Source: Coprococcus_C hominis
Lineage (GTDB): Bacteria; Bacillota; Clostridia; Lachnospirales; Lachnospiraceae
Reading direction: 5' to 3' (one strand)
DNA: 64,000 nt
Assembly: GCF_020687505.1 (NCBI RefSeq)
Contig: NZ_JAJEQT010000002.1
Made by a program: the position numbers and the translations under genes. Under the pieces are notes generated by a model that saw only the letters and a list, made by a program, of their open reading frames with translations, was not told the origin of the DNA and did not search any database. This document shows positions 8,557-17,098 of this stretch, piece by piece. Each line of letters begins with the position of its first letter. Positions within the stretch are counted from its first letter, which is position 1.

Positions 8557-9651
8557 ATGAGAAATAAAATTTTGATAGTGGATGATGTTGATATAAACCG
8601 CGAGATACTGCGTTCAATCCTGGAAGATGAATATACGATTCTGGAAGCTGAAAATGGAAAACAGGCACTTGAGATTGTAGATCAGGAAGCAAAAAATATG
8701 GCTGCAATTCTGTTGGATCTGGTCATGCCGGAGATGGATGGGACGCAGGTGCTGGAAGAGCTGAACCGACGCGAGGTGATCGGAAAGGTTCCGGTTCTGG
8801 TTATCAGTGGAGATCATACGGTGGAGGTACAGAAGAAGTGCTTTGAGCTTGGAATTTCCGATTTTATTGCGAAGCCATTTAACAATGCGATTATTAAGCA
8901 GAGAGTTAAAAATACAGCTGAATTTTTTGATTATAAATTAAAGCTGGAAGACAAGGTGGCTGAGCAGACGAACGTATTGCGGAAAGCATATCGCACCTTG
9001 CAGATCCAGGCAGAGCATCTGAAGAAGAAGAACCAGCAGATCATTGAAATGCTTGGTACGGTTGTCGAGTATCGAAGCACAGAAAGTGGAGAGCATATCC
9101 AGCGAGTAAAGGGATACACCCGGATTCTTGCAGAGGCAGTAATGGAGGATTATCCAGAATACGAACTGACAAAGGAGAAGATTGATATCATTGAGTCTGT
9201 CAGCGCTTTGCATGATATTGGAAAGATTGCGATTCCAGACCGTATTTTATTGAAGCCGGGCAGACTGACATCAGAAGAGTTTGAATATATGAAGTCCCAT
9301 ACGATCCGTGGATGTGAACTACTTGATTCCATCAAGGAGGATTGGAACGATGACACGATGAAATATGCGTATGAGATCTGCCGCCATCATCATGAGCGTT
9401 ATGATGGTAAGGGATATCCAGATGGTTTAGTTGGTGATGAGATTCCAATCTGCGCCCAGCTTGTATCAGTTGCGGATGTATACGATGCACTTGTCAATGA
9501 GCGGTGCTACAAGGATGCGTTTTCAAAGGAAGATGCATATCGGATGATTATCACCGGAGAATGTGGTGTATTTTCACCGAAGCTGATGGAGTCGTTTAGA
9601 AAGGTACGTCCAGCATTCGAAAAACTTGCCAATAAGAGTTTCCGAAAATAA
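8557..9651 (+). CDS. Response regulator with HD-GYP domain (putative c-di-GMP phosphodiesterase)
   Basis: Residues 1-125 are a receiver domain: acidic DD at 8-9, phospho-acceptor Asp in LLDLVMPEMDG, and conserved Lys in FIAKPF. A helical linker (about 125-170) leads to an HD-GYP domain. That domain has HDIGK, the HTIRGCELL helix, HHHERYDGKGYP with the GYP signature, and DVYDAL. HD-GYP proteins hydrolyse cyclic di-GMP using a di- or tri-metal centre, and all expected metal-ligand motifs are visible. It lies 15 bp after the DUF342 gene, suggesting that phosphorylation-controlled signalling is coupled to that protein. No histidine kinase is encoded nearby. Confidence 0.92.
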   Translation: MRNKILIVDDVDINREILRSILEDEYTILEAENGKQALEIVDQEAKNMAAILLDLVMPEMDGTQVLEELNRREVIGKVPVLVISGDHTVEVQKKCFELGISDFIAKPFNNAIIKQRVKNTAEFFDYKLKLEDKVAEQTNVLRKAYRTLQIQAEHLKKKNQQIIEMLGTVVEYRSTESGEHIQRVKGYTRILAEAVMEDYPEYELTKEKIDIIESVSALHDIGKIAIPDRILLKPGRLTSEEFEYMKSHTIRGCELLDSIKEDWNDDTMKYAYEICRHHHERYDGKGYPDGLVGDEIPICAQLVSVADVYDALVNERCYKDAFSKEDAYRMIITGECGVFSPKLMESFRKVRPAFEKLANKSFRK

Positions 9652-9691
9652 GAGCATACTTGATAAAAACAAGTAAAATAGCATAAAACAC

Positions 9692-9733
9692 AGAAAAAGA
9701 GAAGTGAAAATACGTTTTCACTTCTCTTTTTCT
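9692..9733 (+). terminator. Terminator after the DUF342/HD-GYP pair
   Basis: A perfect 19-bp inverted repeat with a TACG loop ends in TTTTTCT. The symmetric A and T runs would let it act on both strands. Confidence 0.85.
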
Positions 9734-9879
9734 AGTACAACTTAAAAACATGTGGAGATTTTACAATCTCACTTTATTATATTAAATAAAAGCTGCATAT
9801 GCGCTTGATAATCATAAGTAAAACGATTAATTTGCTTGATATAAATATAAATATTGATATTTTGACTGGAAAAAACTGT

Positions 9880-9907
9880 TTGACAAATTAATTTTATTAA
9901 GTATAAT
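9880..9907 (+). promoter_or_regulatory. Promoter of the Amt-PII gene
   Basis: TTGACA at 9880-9885 and a consensus TATAAT at 9902-9907 with a 16-bp spacer. The leader of about 65 nt ends in an AGGAGG site. The rest of the gap (9734-9879) is AT-rich with no other recognised element. Confidence 0.75.
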
Positions 9908-9978
9908 GACAACATGTTGAGTAAGGAAAGCTAGCGGACTTAACAAAAAGAAAGAAACAAAAAGAGGAGGAAATGATT

Positions 9979-11742
9979 ATGACAGAAGAAATTATGAATG
10001 CGATTTCAAGTGAAGTCTACGGCGTCTGGTTCTTGATCGGTGCGGCACTGGTGTTCTGGATGCAGGCAGGTTTCGCGATGGTGGAGGCAGGATTTACCAG
10101 AGCGAAAAATACTGGTAACATCATCATGAAGAACCTGATGGACTTCTGTATCGGTACCGTGATGTTTATCCTGATCGGTTTCGGTTTGTTCCTAGGTGAG
10201 GATGTGGCAGGTATCGTTGGTAAGCCTGGATTTGATATCTTCACAAATTATGCAAATTTTGATTGGTCAAACTTCGTATTTAACTTAGTGTTCTGTGCTA
10301 CGACAGCAACGATCGTATCCGGAGCGATGGCAGAGAGAACAAAGTTCTTATCCTACTGTGTATATTCCGCAGTAATCTCCGCAGTCATATATCCGATTGA
10401 AGCACACTGGACATGGGGCGGCGGCTGGTTGTCTAAGATGGGCTTCCACGATTTCGCCGGTTCCAACTGTATCCACATGGTTGGTGGTATTTGTGCCCTG
10501 ATCGGTGCAGCAATCCTTGGACCACGTATTGGTAAGTTCAAGAAGCAGAAGGATGGAAGCATCAAGGTTGGCGCATTCCCAGGACATAACTTGGCACTTG
10601 GTGCACTTGGTGTATTTATCCTGTGGCTTGGCTGGTATGGATTTAATGGTGCAGCCGCAACATCAGTTCCGCAGCTTGGTGCGATATTCACAACAACAAC
10701 GATTGCTCCTTCCGTTGCAACAGTCGTATGTATGATCTTTACATGGATCCGTTATGGTAAGCCGGATGTATCTATGTGTCTGAATGCATCTCTGGCAGGT
10801 CTGGTAGCGATCACAGCACCATGTGATGTTGCAGATGCGACTGGCGCAATTGTCATCGGTGCGGTATCCGGTGTACTCGTAGTATTTGGTGTATGGCTGC
10901 TTGATAACAAACTCCGTGTCGATGATCCGGTTGGTGCCGTAGCCGTTCACATGATGAATGGTATCTGGGGTACGATCGCAGTTGGACTTTTCGCAACAGA
11001 CAGTACACCTACCTATTCTCTTGCAGATGCAAATGGTGACAAATTACTTGGCCTTTTCTATGGTGGTGGATTCAAGCTCCTTGGTATTCAGTTGACAGGT
11101 ATGCTTGCAACAGCCGCATGGACAGCTGTTACAATTACAATCACATTCCTTTTAATCAAGAAAATCTTCGGCCTGCGTGTATCCGCTGAGGAGGAAATCA
11201 CAGGTCTGGATGCAACCGAGCATGGACTTGAGACAGCTTATGCAGGATTCATGACATATGGCGATCACATCAGCAGCGATGGCACGACAACGGTATCAAC
11301 TCCTGCGATTCCGGAGAATGCAGTCCCTGAGGATGAGGCAGTTCCGGTTCAGGTTATGAGTGGTGGCACAGGTGTTGCTTCGGATGTCAAGCTTACAAAG
11401 ATTTCTATCATATGTAAGCAGAATAAGTTTGAGGATCTGAAGAATGCTTTGAATGATGCCGGTGTAACAGGTATCACAGTCACACAGGTACTTGGATGTG
11501 GTGCCCAGAAGGGTCAGACGAAGTACTATCGTGGTGTTAAGATGGATATGACATTGCTTCCGAAGGTAAAGGTGGAAGTCGTTGTCAGCAAGGTTCCGGT
11601 TGCTACCGTTGTAAAGGCAGCAAAGAAAGCACTTTATACTGGTAGCATCGGTGATGGTAAGATCTTCGTCTATGGTGTCGAAAATGTAATCAAGGTTCGT
11701 ACCGGAGAAGAAGGCTACGATGCTTTGCAGGGAGAAAACTAA
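9979..11742 (+). CDS. amt: Ammonium transporter fused to a P-II signalling domain
   Basis: A 587-residue fusion. Residues 1-410 are a typical eleven-helix Amt/MEP/Rh channel with VFWMQAGFAMVEAGF at the start, a TWGGGWLSKMGFHDFAGS segment, and the FNGAAAT and MNGIWGT pore segments carrying the conserved His environment. After a linker of about 60 residues (420-475) comes a complete P-II domain of about 110 residues, ending in GDGKIFVYGVENVIKVRTGE. In this T-loop the usual uridylylated Tyr (RGxxY, residue 51) is replaced by Met, although the Tyr-Arg-Gly is kept. ATG 9979 is preferred over 9973 because it lies 8 bp after AGGAGG. The fused P-II probably gates transport in cis in response to 2-oxoglutarate and adenylates. 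Confidence 0.93.
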   Translation: MTEEIMNAISSEVYGVWFLIGAALVFWMQAGFAMVEAGFTRAKNTGNIIMKNLMDFCIGTVMFILIGFGLFLGEDVAGIVGKPGFDIFTNYANFDWSNFVFNLVFCATTATIVSGAMAERTKFLSYCVYSAVISAVIYPIEAHWTWGGGWLSKMGFHDFAGSNCIHMVGGICALIGAAILGPRIGKFKKQKDGSIKVGAFPGHNLALGALGVFILWLGWYGFNGAAATSVPQLGAIFTTTTIAPSVATVVCMIFTWIRYGKPDVSMCLNASLAGLVAITAPCDVADATGAIVIGAVSGVLVVFGVWLLDNKLRVDDPVGAVAVHMMNGIWGTIAVGLFATDSTPTYSLADANGDKLLGLFYGGGFKLLGIQLTGMLATAAWTAVTITITFLLIKKIFGLRVSAEEEITGLDATEHGLETAYAGFMTYGDHISSDGTTTVSTPAIPENAVPEDEAVPVQVMSGGTGVASDVKLTKISIICKQNKFEDLKNALNDAGVTGITVTQVLGCGAQKGQTKYYRGVKMDMTLLPKVKVEVVVSKVPVATVVKAAKKALYTGSIGDGKIFVYGVENVIKVRTGEEGYDALQGEN

Positions 11743-11762
11743 ATCATTTCCTTACATATAAA

Positions 11763-11799
11763 GAAAGGCGTCTTGCATGTGATGTGCAAGGCGCCTTTT
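11763..11799 (+). terminator. Terminator of the Amt-PII gene
   Basis: A hairpin AAGGCG(T)CTTGCA with its complement, followed by TTTTG. It also serves as the 3' boundary of the convergent acyltransferase gene. Confidence 0.75.
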
Positions 11800-11829
11800 G
11801 CTATAAGGTTTCACCGGATACAAGATGAT

Positions 11830-12852
11830 TCAGGAAACATGAACCCTTTGCTGAATCCACGCATTGTAGATTTTGAATGGCTTTTCGAACAGTGGCTGTG
11901 CAAGTATGATCACGAGAATTATCGCGATGATAAGCCATAAAATATTTGCCCATCCATGAAAATGCTGATACAGGAACGGATATGTCTCCACGTATTCCAG
12001 ATAGAAGAGAACCGGACGATGGAAGAAATAAATCGACATGGATTCTTTTCCGAGAGCATCTAAATGGAATATCTTATGCCTTGGGATGATACTTAAAATA
12101 CATACACCAATAATAAATGTGATCATATATGCGGATAGCCGGAATAAAATACCGACCTCACCAGCATCGTCCAACAGGGCTTCATATGAACTTCTGCCGG
12201 TGAAGAAGCGGCGGAAGATGTAAAAACTGTCAATATTTAAACGGCAAATAATAAAAAATGCAAGGACGGTCACCGGTGCAAGAATCTGCATAACCGGACG
12301 GTGAAGCTGGTATTCTAATTTGTCCACATTGCACGTCCACCCGAGCACAAACCATGGGAAGAATACAAGACACCGGGAAAAAGCAAATACATCCCCGATT
12401 CCGTTGTCATAGCCAGCCAGAAGTGCAGCCAAAACTGCGATGGCTAAGATTTTGCGCTTATCGACATGGCGAAGCAGATAGGCACATGTATAGAATACAC
12501 ACATGGCGAAAAGGTACCACGGAACGCCGTCGGTTTTCACAAGTGAAAATGTAAGTCCGGGACTGGTCAGCCGTTGGAATGGAAAGATCAGCAGCTTCAA
12601 CAGGACATACAGACCTGCAAAATTCGCAAGTTTTTTGCAGAAGCGTTCCTTTGTCTGAATCGCATGCTCGCACATCAATCCACTTGCAAATACAAATAAA
12701 GGCATGTGAAAACTGTAAATAAACAAAAATAAAGATTTACACATGTTGGAATGATAATCAATTCCGCTCTCTAAAAAATGTCCAGCGACAACACAGATGA
12801 TCAAAAATCCTTTTACATTGTCCAGCCAGATGTTCCGTTTTTGCGTAGACAT
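11830..12852 (-). CDS. Acyltransferase 3 family membrane protein
   Basis: A 340-residue integral membrane protein with about ten hydrophobic helices. The N-terminal WLDNVKGFLIICVVAGHF matches the acyltransferase-3 family, in which the His in helix 1 is catalytic. The SFHMPLFVFASG segment is also typical. Members O-acetylate sugars of surface polysaccharides, peptidoglycan or lipids; this one resembles the fucose 4-O-acetylase-like subgroup. It is monocistronic, with its own promoter and an AAGGAG site. The substrate cannot be read from the sequence, and no glycan gene cluster is adjacent. Confidence 0.82.
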   Translation of the reverse strand: MSTQKRNIWLDNVKGFLIICVVAGHFLESGIDYHSNMCKSLFLFIYSFHMPLFVFASGLMCEHAIQTKERFCKKLANFAGLYVLLKLLIFPFQRLTSPGLTFSLVKTDGVPWYLFAMCVFYTCAYLLRHVDKRKILAIAVLAALLAGYDNGIGDVFAFSRCLVFFPWFVLGWTCNVDKLEYQLHRPVMQILAPVTVLAFFIICRLNIDSFYIFRRFFTGRSSYEALLDDAGEVGILFRLSAYMITFIIGVCILSIIPRHKIFHLDALGKESMSIYFFHRPVLFYLEYVETYPFLYQHFHGWANILWLIIAIILVIILAQPLFEKPFKIYNAWIQQRVHVS

Positions 12853-12905
12853 AGAAAGAACTCCTTTTCCATATAATCAATTACAGACAATAAAAGCCGT
12901 CGTTT

Positions 12906-12934
12906 ATAGTAGTCTTGTCGGGGTGAAAAGTCAA
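12906..12934 (-). promoter_or_regulatory. Promoter of the acyltransferase gene
   Basis: On the minus strand TTGACT and TACTAT are separated by 17 bp, about 55 bp upstream of the start codon. Confidence 0.6.
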
Positions 12935-13018
12935 TAGAAAATCATTGTGCAAAATGTCCTCTTTTTTTCATGAAAGCGCAAATCCATTGGTAAATACTTA
13001 AGAAAATCCCAAAAAGCC

Positions 13019-13047
13019 TTGCAAATTCAAGGAAAGTGGCGTAATAT
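13019..13047 (+). promoter_or_regulatory. Promoter of the Lys/Ala-rich protein gene
   Basis: TTGCAA at 13019-13024 and TAATAT at 13042-13047 with a 17-bp spacer, followed by a leader of about 70 nt and a GGAGGA site. Confidence 0.6.
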
Positions 13048-13122
13048 CATGTCAACAAAAGAAATCAAAGACAACATAGTATTACTAAAAAATATACATA
13101 CATATTTACGGAGGAATGGATC

Positions 13123-13569
13123 ATGGCAGTAAAGAAAGCAACAGTTGATGCAACTATGGCAAAGGTAGAAGCTGCAAAGGCAGCAGCTCCAGCTAAGGAA
13201 GAAGTAAAGAAAGCAGCAGCTCCAGCAAAGAAGGCAGCACCTGCAAAGGCAGCAGCTCCAGCTAAGAAGGAAGAGCCAGCAAAGAAAGCAGCAGCTCCAG
13301 CTAAGAAAGCAGAGCCAGCAAAGAAGGCAGCAGCTCCAGCTAAGAAAGCACCTGCAAAGAAAGCAACTCCAGCTAAGGCAACCGCTCCTAAGGCAGTAAA
13401 GCTTTTTGTTGAGTATCAGGGTGGTCAGGTTTCCACACAAGATATCGCAGCAAAGGCAGCAGAGGCAAGTGGAAAGAAAGCAATCAAGGAGTTGAACGTA
13501 TACTATCAGCCAGAGACAAATATGGTATACTATACAGCAGATGGAACAGAGGGTTCTTTCTCATTATAA
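13123..13569 (+). CDS. Lys/Ala/Pro-rich histone-tail-like protein, DUF6465-like
   Basis: A 148-residue protein in two parts. Residues 1-88 are low complexity, made of KKAAAPAK-type repeats resembling the C-terminal tail of histone H1 or bacterial HU-like proteins, and very basic. Residues 89-148 form a small folded domain (VKLFVEYQGGQVSTQDIAA and onward) with a conserved YYQPETNMVYYTADG ending, as in the DUF6465 family common in Lachnospiraceae. The basic tail suggests binding to nucleic acid, but that is inference. It is a single-gene unit between a good promoter and a strong terminator. Confidence 0.75.
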   Translation: MAVKKATVDATMAKVEAAKAAAPAKEEVKKAAAPAKKAAPAKAAAPAKKEEPAKKAAAPAKKAEPAKKAAAPAKKAPAKKATPAKATAPKAVKLFVEYQGGQVSTQDIAAKAAEASGKKAIKELNVYYQPETNMVYYTADGTEGSFSL

Positions 13570-13592
13570 TTTGTATTCCCAAAACCTTTCAT

Positions 13593-13636
13593 AAAAAAGA
13601 AGCACTCGATGAAATTGACCGAGTGCTTCTTTTTTA
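13593..13636. terminator. Bidirectional terminator
   Basis: A near-perfect 16-bp stem (AAAAAAGAAGCACTCG and complement) with an 11-nt loop has A- and T-runs on both sides. It serves the Lys/Ala-rich protein gene and the convergent proC. Confidence 0.88.
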
Positions 13637-13651
13637 TCAAGACGAAGGGTG

Positions 13652-14449
13652 TTAAATTCCCTTCGCTTTTGCAGTGCAGGCTTTCATGGCGTCCATGACA
13701 GCCCCGCGGAATCCTTTTTCTTCTAAGACACGAACCGCTTCGATAGTGGTTCCGGCAGGAGAGCATACCATATCTTTGAGTTCTGCAGGGTGCTTTCCAG
13801 TCTCTAAAACCATCTTTGCACTTCCGAGTACCGCCTGGGCTGCGAATTTATATGCCTGTGCCCGTGGCATACCATCGGCTACTGCTGCATCAGCCATCGC
13901 TTCGATAAACAGAAATACATAAGCTGGCGAACTGCCGCTGACAGAGACAACAGCATCCATCAGGGATTCAGGGATTGCCTCGGCAAGTCCAAAGCTACTC
14001 AGTAATTTCAATACATATGCAAATTCATCTTCTGTGACAAGGTTGTTCTTGCAGACACCTGTGATGCCTTCTCCGACAAGGGCTGGTGTATTTGGCATGG
14101 TACGAACGATCTTTACATCACCAAGCCGCTCTCCAAGCCAAGCCAGTGTCTTGCCCGGTGCGATCGTAACGATGATCTGCCCGGCAGGGAGCGTTGGTTG
14201 GATCTCTGCGATCACCGTCTCGTAATACTGAGGTTTTACGGATAAGAATAATACGTCTGCCTGTGTGGATACTTCCGTATTCGATGCAGTTGTACAGATA
14301 CTAAGGGTTTCCTTTGCTTTCTCACGTGCAGCTTCCGATGCATCTGCTGCGATGATTTCCGAAGCATCGATTCCAGCGTGTGCCTTCAATCCGCCGATAA
14401 TGGCGCTTGCCATATTTCCACAACCAATAAATCCAACTTTGTATTTCAT
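13652..14449 (-). CDS. proC: Pyrroline-5-carboxylate reductase
   Basis: A 265-residue enzyme that reduces 1-pyrroline-5-carboxylate to proline with NAD(P)H. The N-terminal VGFIGCGNMASAIIGG is the Rossmann motif, and RTMPNTPALVGEG follows near residue 115. The C-terminal dimerisation signature is intact, with SGSSPAYVFLFIEAM and PAGTTIEAVRVLEEKGFR. It is the last gene of an apparent clpX - P-II - glycerophosphodiesterase - proC run, with 32 bp to the gene before it. Linkage of proline synthesis with P-II here is suggestive but unproven. Confidence 0.95.
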   Translation of the reverse strand: MKYKVGFIGCGNMASAIIGGLKAHAGIDASEIIAADASEAAREKAKETLSICTTASNTEVSTQADVLFLSVKPQYYETVIAEIQPTLPAGQIIVTIAPGKTLAWLGERLGDVKIVRTMPNTPALVGEGITGVCKNNLVTEDEFAYVLKLLSSFGLAEAIPESLMDAVVSVSGSSPAYVFLFIEAMADAAVADGMPRAQAYKFAAQAVLGSAKMVLETGKHPAELKDMVCSPAGTTIEAVRVLEEKGFRGAVMDAMKACTAKAKGI

Positions 14450-14481
14450 GCTTGTTCATCCTTTCTGTTTTGTCTATCTGA

Positions 14482-15189
14482 TTATTCAAAAGCCATGCGT
14501 GCCTGTAATCCAAAATCCGGTCGGTCGGTGATGATACCATCGACACCTTTGCGGATAAGTTTGCTCATTTTTGCAATATCGTTGACTGTCCATGCATAAA
14601 CTTCTTTGCGATGCAGATGCATGCGCAGGAGAAATTCCCGTGTCACGAACTGGAAATGCGGGGAGATAAAATCTGCCTTGCATACATGTAACCGGTGAAG
14701 CGGAAAATATTCGTTTAACCGGTGGATAATCGTGTTACGTGGTGTCCCAATCAGCAGCCCCGCTTTGATGTTCGGATCGATCTCCTTGATACGAAGTACC
14801 GAACGGTCAATAAATGACTTCATCATATAATCGGAGTAATCATAATAGCGTTCCACCAGATCAATGATTTTCTGTTCATATCCAGTTTCTTTTAACTCGA
14901 TATCCAGCTTGATTTTTCCACGGCACAGCTCCAATACTTCCTGTAAAAGCGGAACCCGGTAACCGTGCGTGCCGGTGATTCTACAGATTTCGTCATAGGT
15001 AAGTTGGCGGATATCCGTGCCGTTTAAATCTGGATTGTGAAATGCAATCAACTGATGATCCTTCGTTCGACGGATATCAAACTCTGCAAAATCTGCCTGC
15101 AGATTGATCGCAATCTGAAACGCCTCCAATGTGTTTTCGTGGGTGGCGAGTGCCGAAGCACCCCGATGTGCGATGATCGCAGTCATCAT
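14482..15189 (-). CDS. Glycerophosphodiester phosphodiesterase
   Basis: A 235-residue GDPD-family TIM-barrel enzyme releasing glycerol 3-phosphate and an alcohol from glycerophosphodiesters. Catalytic and metal residues are visible: HRGAS near residue 8, ENTLEAF, EFDIRRTKD, IAFHNPDL with the second catalytic His, and KLDIELKE. No signal peptide is present, so it should be cytoplasmic. Its ATG overlaps the TGA of the P-II gene (ATGA), indicating translational coupling; the second Met one codon on is an alternative start. Near the C-terminus, AWTVNDIAKMSKLIRKGVDG is typical of the UgpQ-like group. Confidence 0.92.
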   Translation of the reverse strand: MMTAIIAHRGASALATHENTLEAFQIAINLQADFAEFDIRRTKDHQLIAFHNPDLNGTDIRQLTYDEICRITGTHGYRVPLLQEVLELCRGKIKLDIELKETGYEQKIIDLVERYYDYSDYMMKSFIDRSVLRIKEIDPNIKAGLLIGTPRNTIIHRLNEYFPLHRLHVCKADFISPHFQFVTREFLLRMHLHRKEVYAWTVNDIAKMSKLIRKGVDGIITDRPDFGLQARMAFE

Positions 15190-15524
15190 AGAGCATCATC
15201 TCCGCGCTCTCCGGTACGAATACGTACAGCATCTTCTATATCATATACAAAAATCTTACCATCCCCATAACTTCCGGTTGGAATACGTTCTGTAACCATG
15301 GCGATCAACTTCTCGCATACATCATCGGAGACAACGGTCTCAACCTTCAGTTTCGGGAGAAGATTGACGAAATAATCGCCGTTATGGTGCTGGGACTTAT
15401 ATCCCTTCTGGTTACCGTAGCCCATGATATTGCTGACCATAGCTCCGGTTGTGCTGCATTCATCCAAAATCTCTTTCATGTCATCCAGCTTCTCAGGTCG
15501 GATGATCACTTCCACTTTTTTCAT
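15186..15524 (-). CDS. glnB: Nitrogen regulatory protein P-II
   Basis: A 112-residue stand-alone P-II protein. By alignment with GlnB, the T-loop (KGYKSQHHNGDYFVNLLPK) keeps a Tyr at the position of the uridylylation site, unlike the P-II domain fused to Amt in this window. The B- and C-loop regions are intact (PTGSYGDGKIFVYDIEDAV and RTGERGDDAL). P-II trimers sense ATP/ADP and 2-oxoglutarate and bind partner proteins. The gene lies 24 bp after clpX and overlaps the following gene by 4 bp. It is not next to an amt gene, which is unusual for P-II. Confidence 0.93.
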   Translation of the reverse strand: MKKVEVIIRPEKLDDMKEILDECSTTGAMVSNIMGYGNQKGYKSQHHNGDYFVNLLPKLKVETVVSDDVCEKLIAMVTERIPTGSYGDGKIFVYDIEDAVRIRTGERGDDAL

Positions 15525-15548
15525 CTTGATACCTCCTGATCCTGTCGT

Positions 15549-16922
15549 TTAAATATTGGTACCACGTAATTCGATGATCGGTGCGCCTTTGCCATTGATA
15601 TAATCGCCGGTGATGGTAACACGACCGATGTTATCGTCGCGCGGAATCTCATACATAATATCCATCATGAATTTCTCGATGATCGCACGGAGTGCGCGGG
15701 CACCTGTCTTTTTCTCCATCGCTTTTTCTGCGATTGCTTCATAGGCACTGTCATCGAATTCCAGATCTACCTCATCCAATGCAAGCAGTTTCTTGTACTG
15801 TTTGAGAATTGCATTTTTTGGCTCCTTCAAGATCTTGATGTACATGTCCTTGTCCAGCGAATCCAGAGTGAAAAGCACTGGGAGACGACCAAGGAACTCT
15901 GGAATCATACCGAATTCACGCAGATCTTCCGTTGTTACTTCCTTGATCAGGTTATCGTTCTTGTCATATTTATCCTTCAGGTCTGCGGCAAAGCCCATAG
16001 AAGACTGTTTGTTCAGACGCTGCTTGATGATGTCCTCGATATCCGGGAATGCACCACCGCAGATAAATAAGATATTCCGTGTATTCATCGTTGTCATCGG
16101 CGTCATGGCATTCTTGCTACCGGAACCGACAGGTACCTCAACCTCGGCACCTTCTAAGATCTTCAGAAGTCCCTGCTGTACAGACTCTCCACTGACATCA
16201 CGGCTGCGCGTCTCTTTCTTCTTCGCAATCTTATCGATCTCATCGATAAAGACGATTCCACGCTCAGCTTTTTCAACATCATTGTCCGCAACGGCAAGAA
16301 GTTTGGAGAGAATGCTTTCTACATCATCGCCAATATAACCAGCCTCAGTCAGCGTGGTCGCATCGGTGATTGCGAGTGGCACCTGCAGAATCTTGGCAAT
16401 CGTCTGAACCAGATAGGTTTTACCACAGCCGGTAGGCCCGAGCATGAGCATGTTGGATTTTTCAATCTCAATGTCATCCATTGTGTCTGTGATCACACGC
16501 TTGTAATGGTTGTAGACGGCAACGGACATGGCACGCTTTGCGTATTCCTGTCCGACGACATATTCGTCAAGCATTGCCTTGATCTTATGTGGGGCTGGAA
16601 CATCTGCCATTGTGAGTGGTTTTTGTTCCTTTTCTTCCTTCTGTTTTTTCTTCTTTTTGACCTTCTGGGAAGTCGGGATATCATCAAATGGCATGAACTG
16701 CGACATGTTGATATTCGGCATCTTGGAGAGGTCTAAAAACTGCATCGCTCCGTTGTTGAAGGAGTCGAAACTTTTCTGCATACAGTCGTTGCAGATATAC
16801 ATATTTCCCGGCATCCGGATAAATGGACCGGCCTCGGATTCCGGTCTGCGACAGAGATAGCAATACTTTTCGTACTCATCATCGTCGTTGTTATTCTGAT
16901 TATTTCCGTTGTTGTCTGGCAT
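15549..16922 (-). CDS. clpX: ATP-dependent protease ATPase subunit ClpX
   Basis: A 457-residue AAA+ unfoldase. The N-terminus begins with an Asn/Asp-rich stretch and then a zinc finger (CYLC near 21-24, CNDC near 44-47), followed by a Lys/Glu-rich linker (about 90-115) longer than usual. Walker A GPTGCGKT is near 150 and Walker B VFIDEIDK near 215. The ClpP-binding loop reads MGF instead of the usual IGF, and sensor-2 GARALRAIIEKFM is present. The start chosen has AGGAGG seven bases upstream; a Met eight codons earlier would place that site inside the gene. It is separate from clpP and is instead first in a run with P-II. Confidence 0.93.
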   Translation of the reverse strand: MPDNNGNNQNNNDDDEYEKYCYLCRRPESEAGPFIRMPGNMYICNDCMQKSFDSFNNGAMQFLDLSKMPNINMSQFMPFDDIPTSQKVKKKKKQKEEKEQKPLTMADVPAPHKIKAMLDEYVVGQEYAKRAMSVAVYNHYKRVITDTMDDIEIEKSNMLMLGPTGCGKTYLVQTIAKILQVPLAITDATTLTEAGYIGDDVESILSKLLAVADNDVEKAERGIVFIDEIDKIAKKKETRSRDVSGESVQQGLLKILEGAEVEVPVGSGSKNAMTPMTTMNTRNILFICGGAFPDIEDIIKQRLNKQSSMGFAADLKDKYDKNDNLIKEVTTEDLREFGMIPEFLGRLPVLFTLDSLDKDMYIKILKEPKNAILKQYKKLLALDEVDLEFDDSAYEAIAEKAMEKKTGARALRAIIEKFMMDIMYEIPRDDNIGRVTITGDYINGKGAPIIELRGTNI

Positions 16923-16960
16923 AATTTCCTCCTTATGTATGCGCATAAAAATGCACCTTT

Positions 16961-16969
16961 ATTATAGCA
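16961..16969 (-). promoter_or_regulatory. Extended -10 promoter element of clpX
   Basis: On the minus strand TGCTATAAT forms an extended -10, about 40 bp upstream of the clpX start. No good -35 is evident. Confidence 0.45.
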
Positions 16970-17098
16970 CGGAAATATACATATGACTATGGAATATTTA
17001 TGCAGACAGCGATATAATGAAGAAATGAAAGTGAATACAGAAATACAATAAGGAAACGAAAAAATCAAATATAGCTATATGGTCTGGAGGAATGAAAT

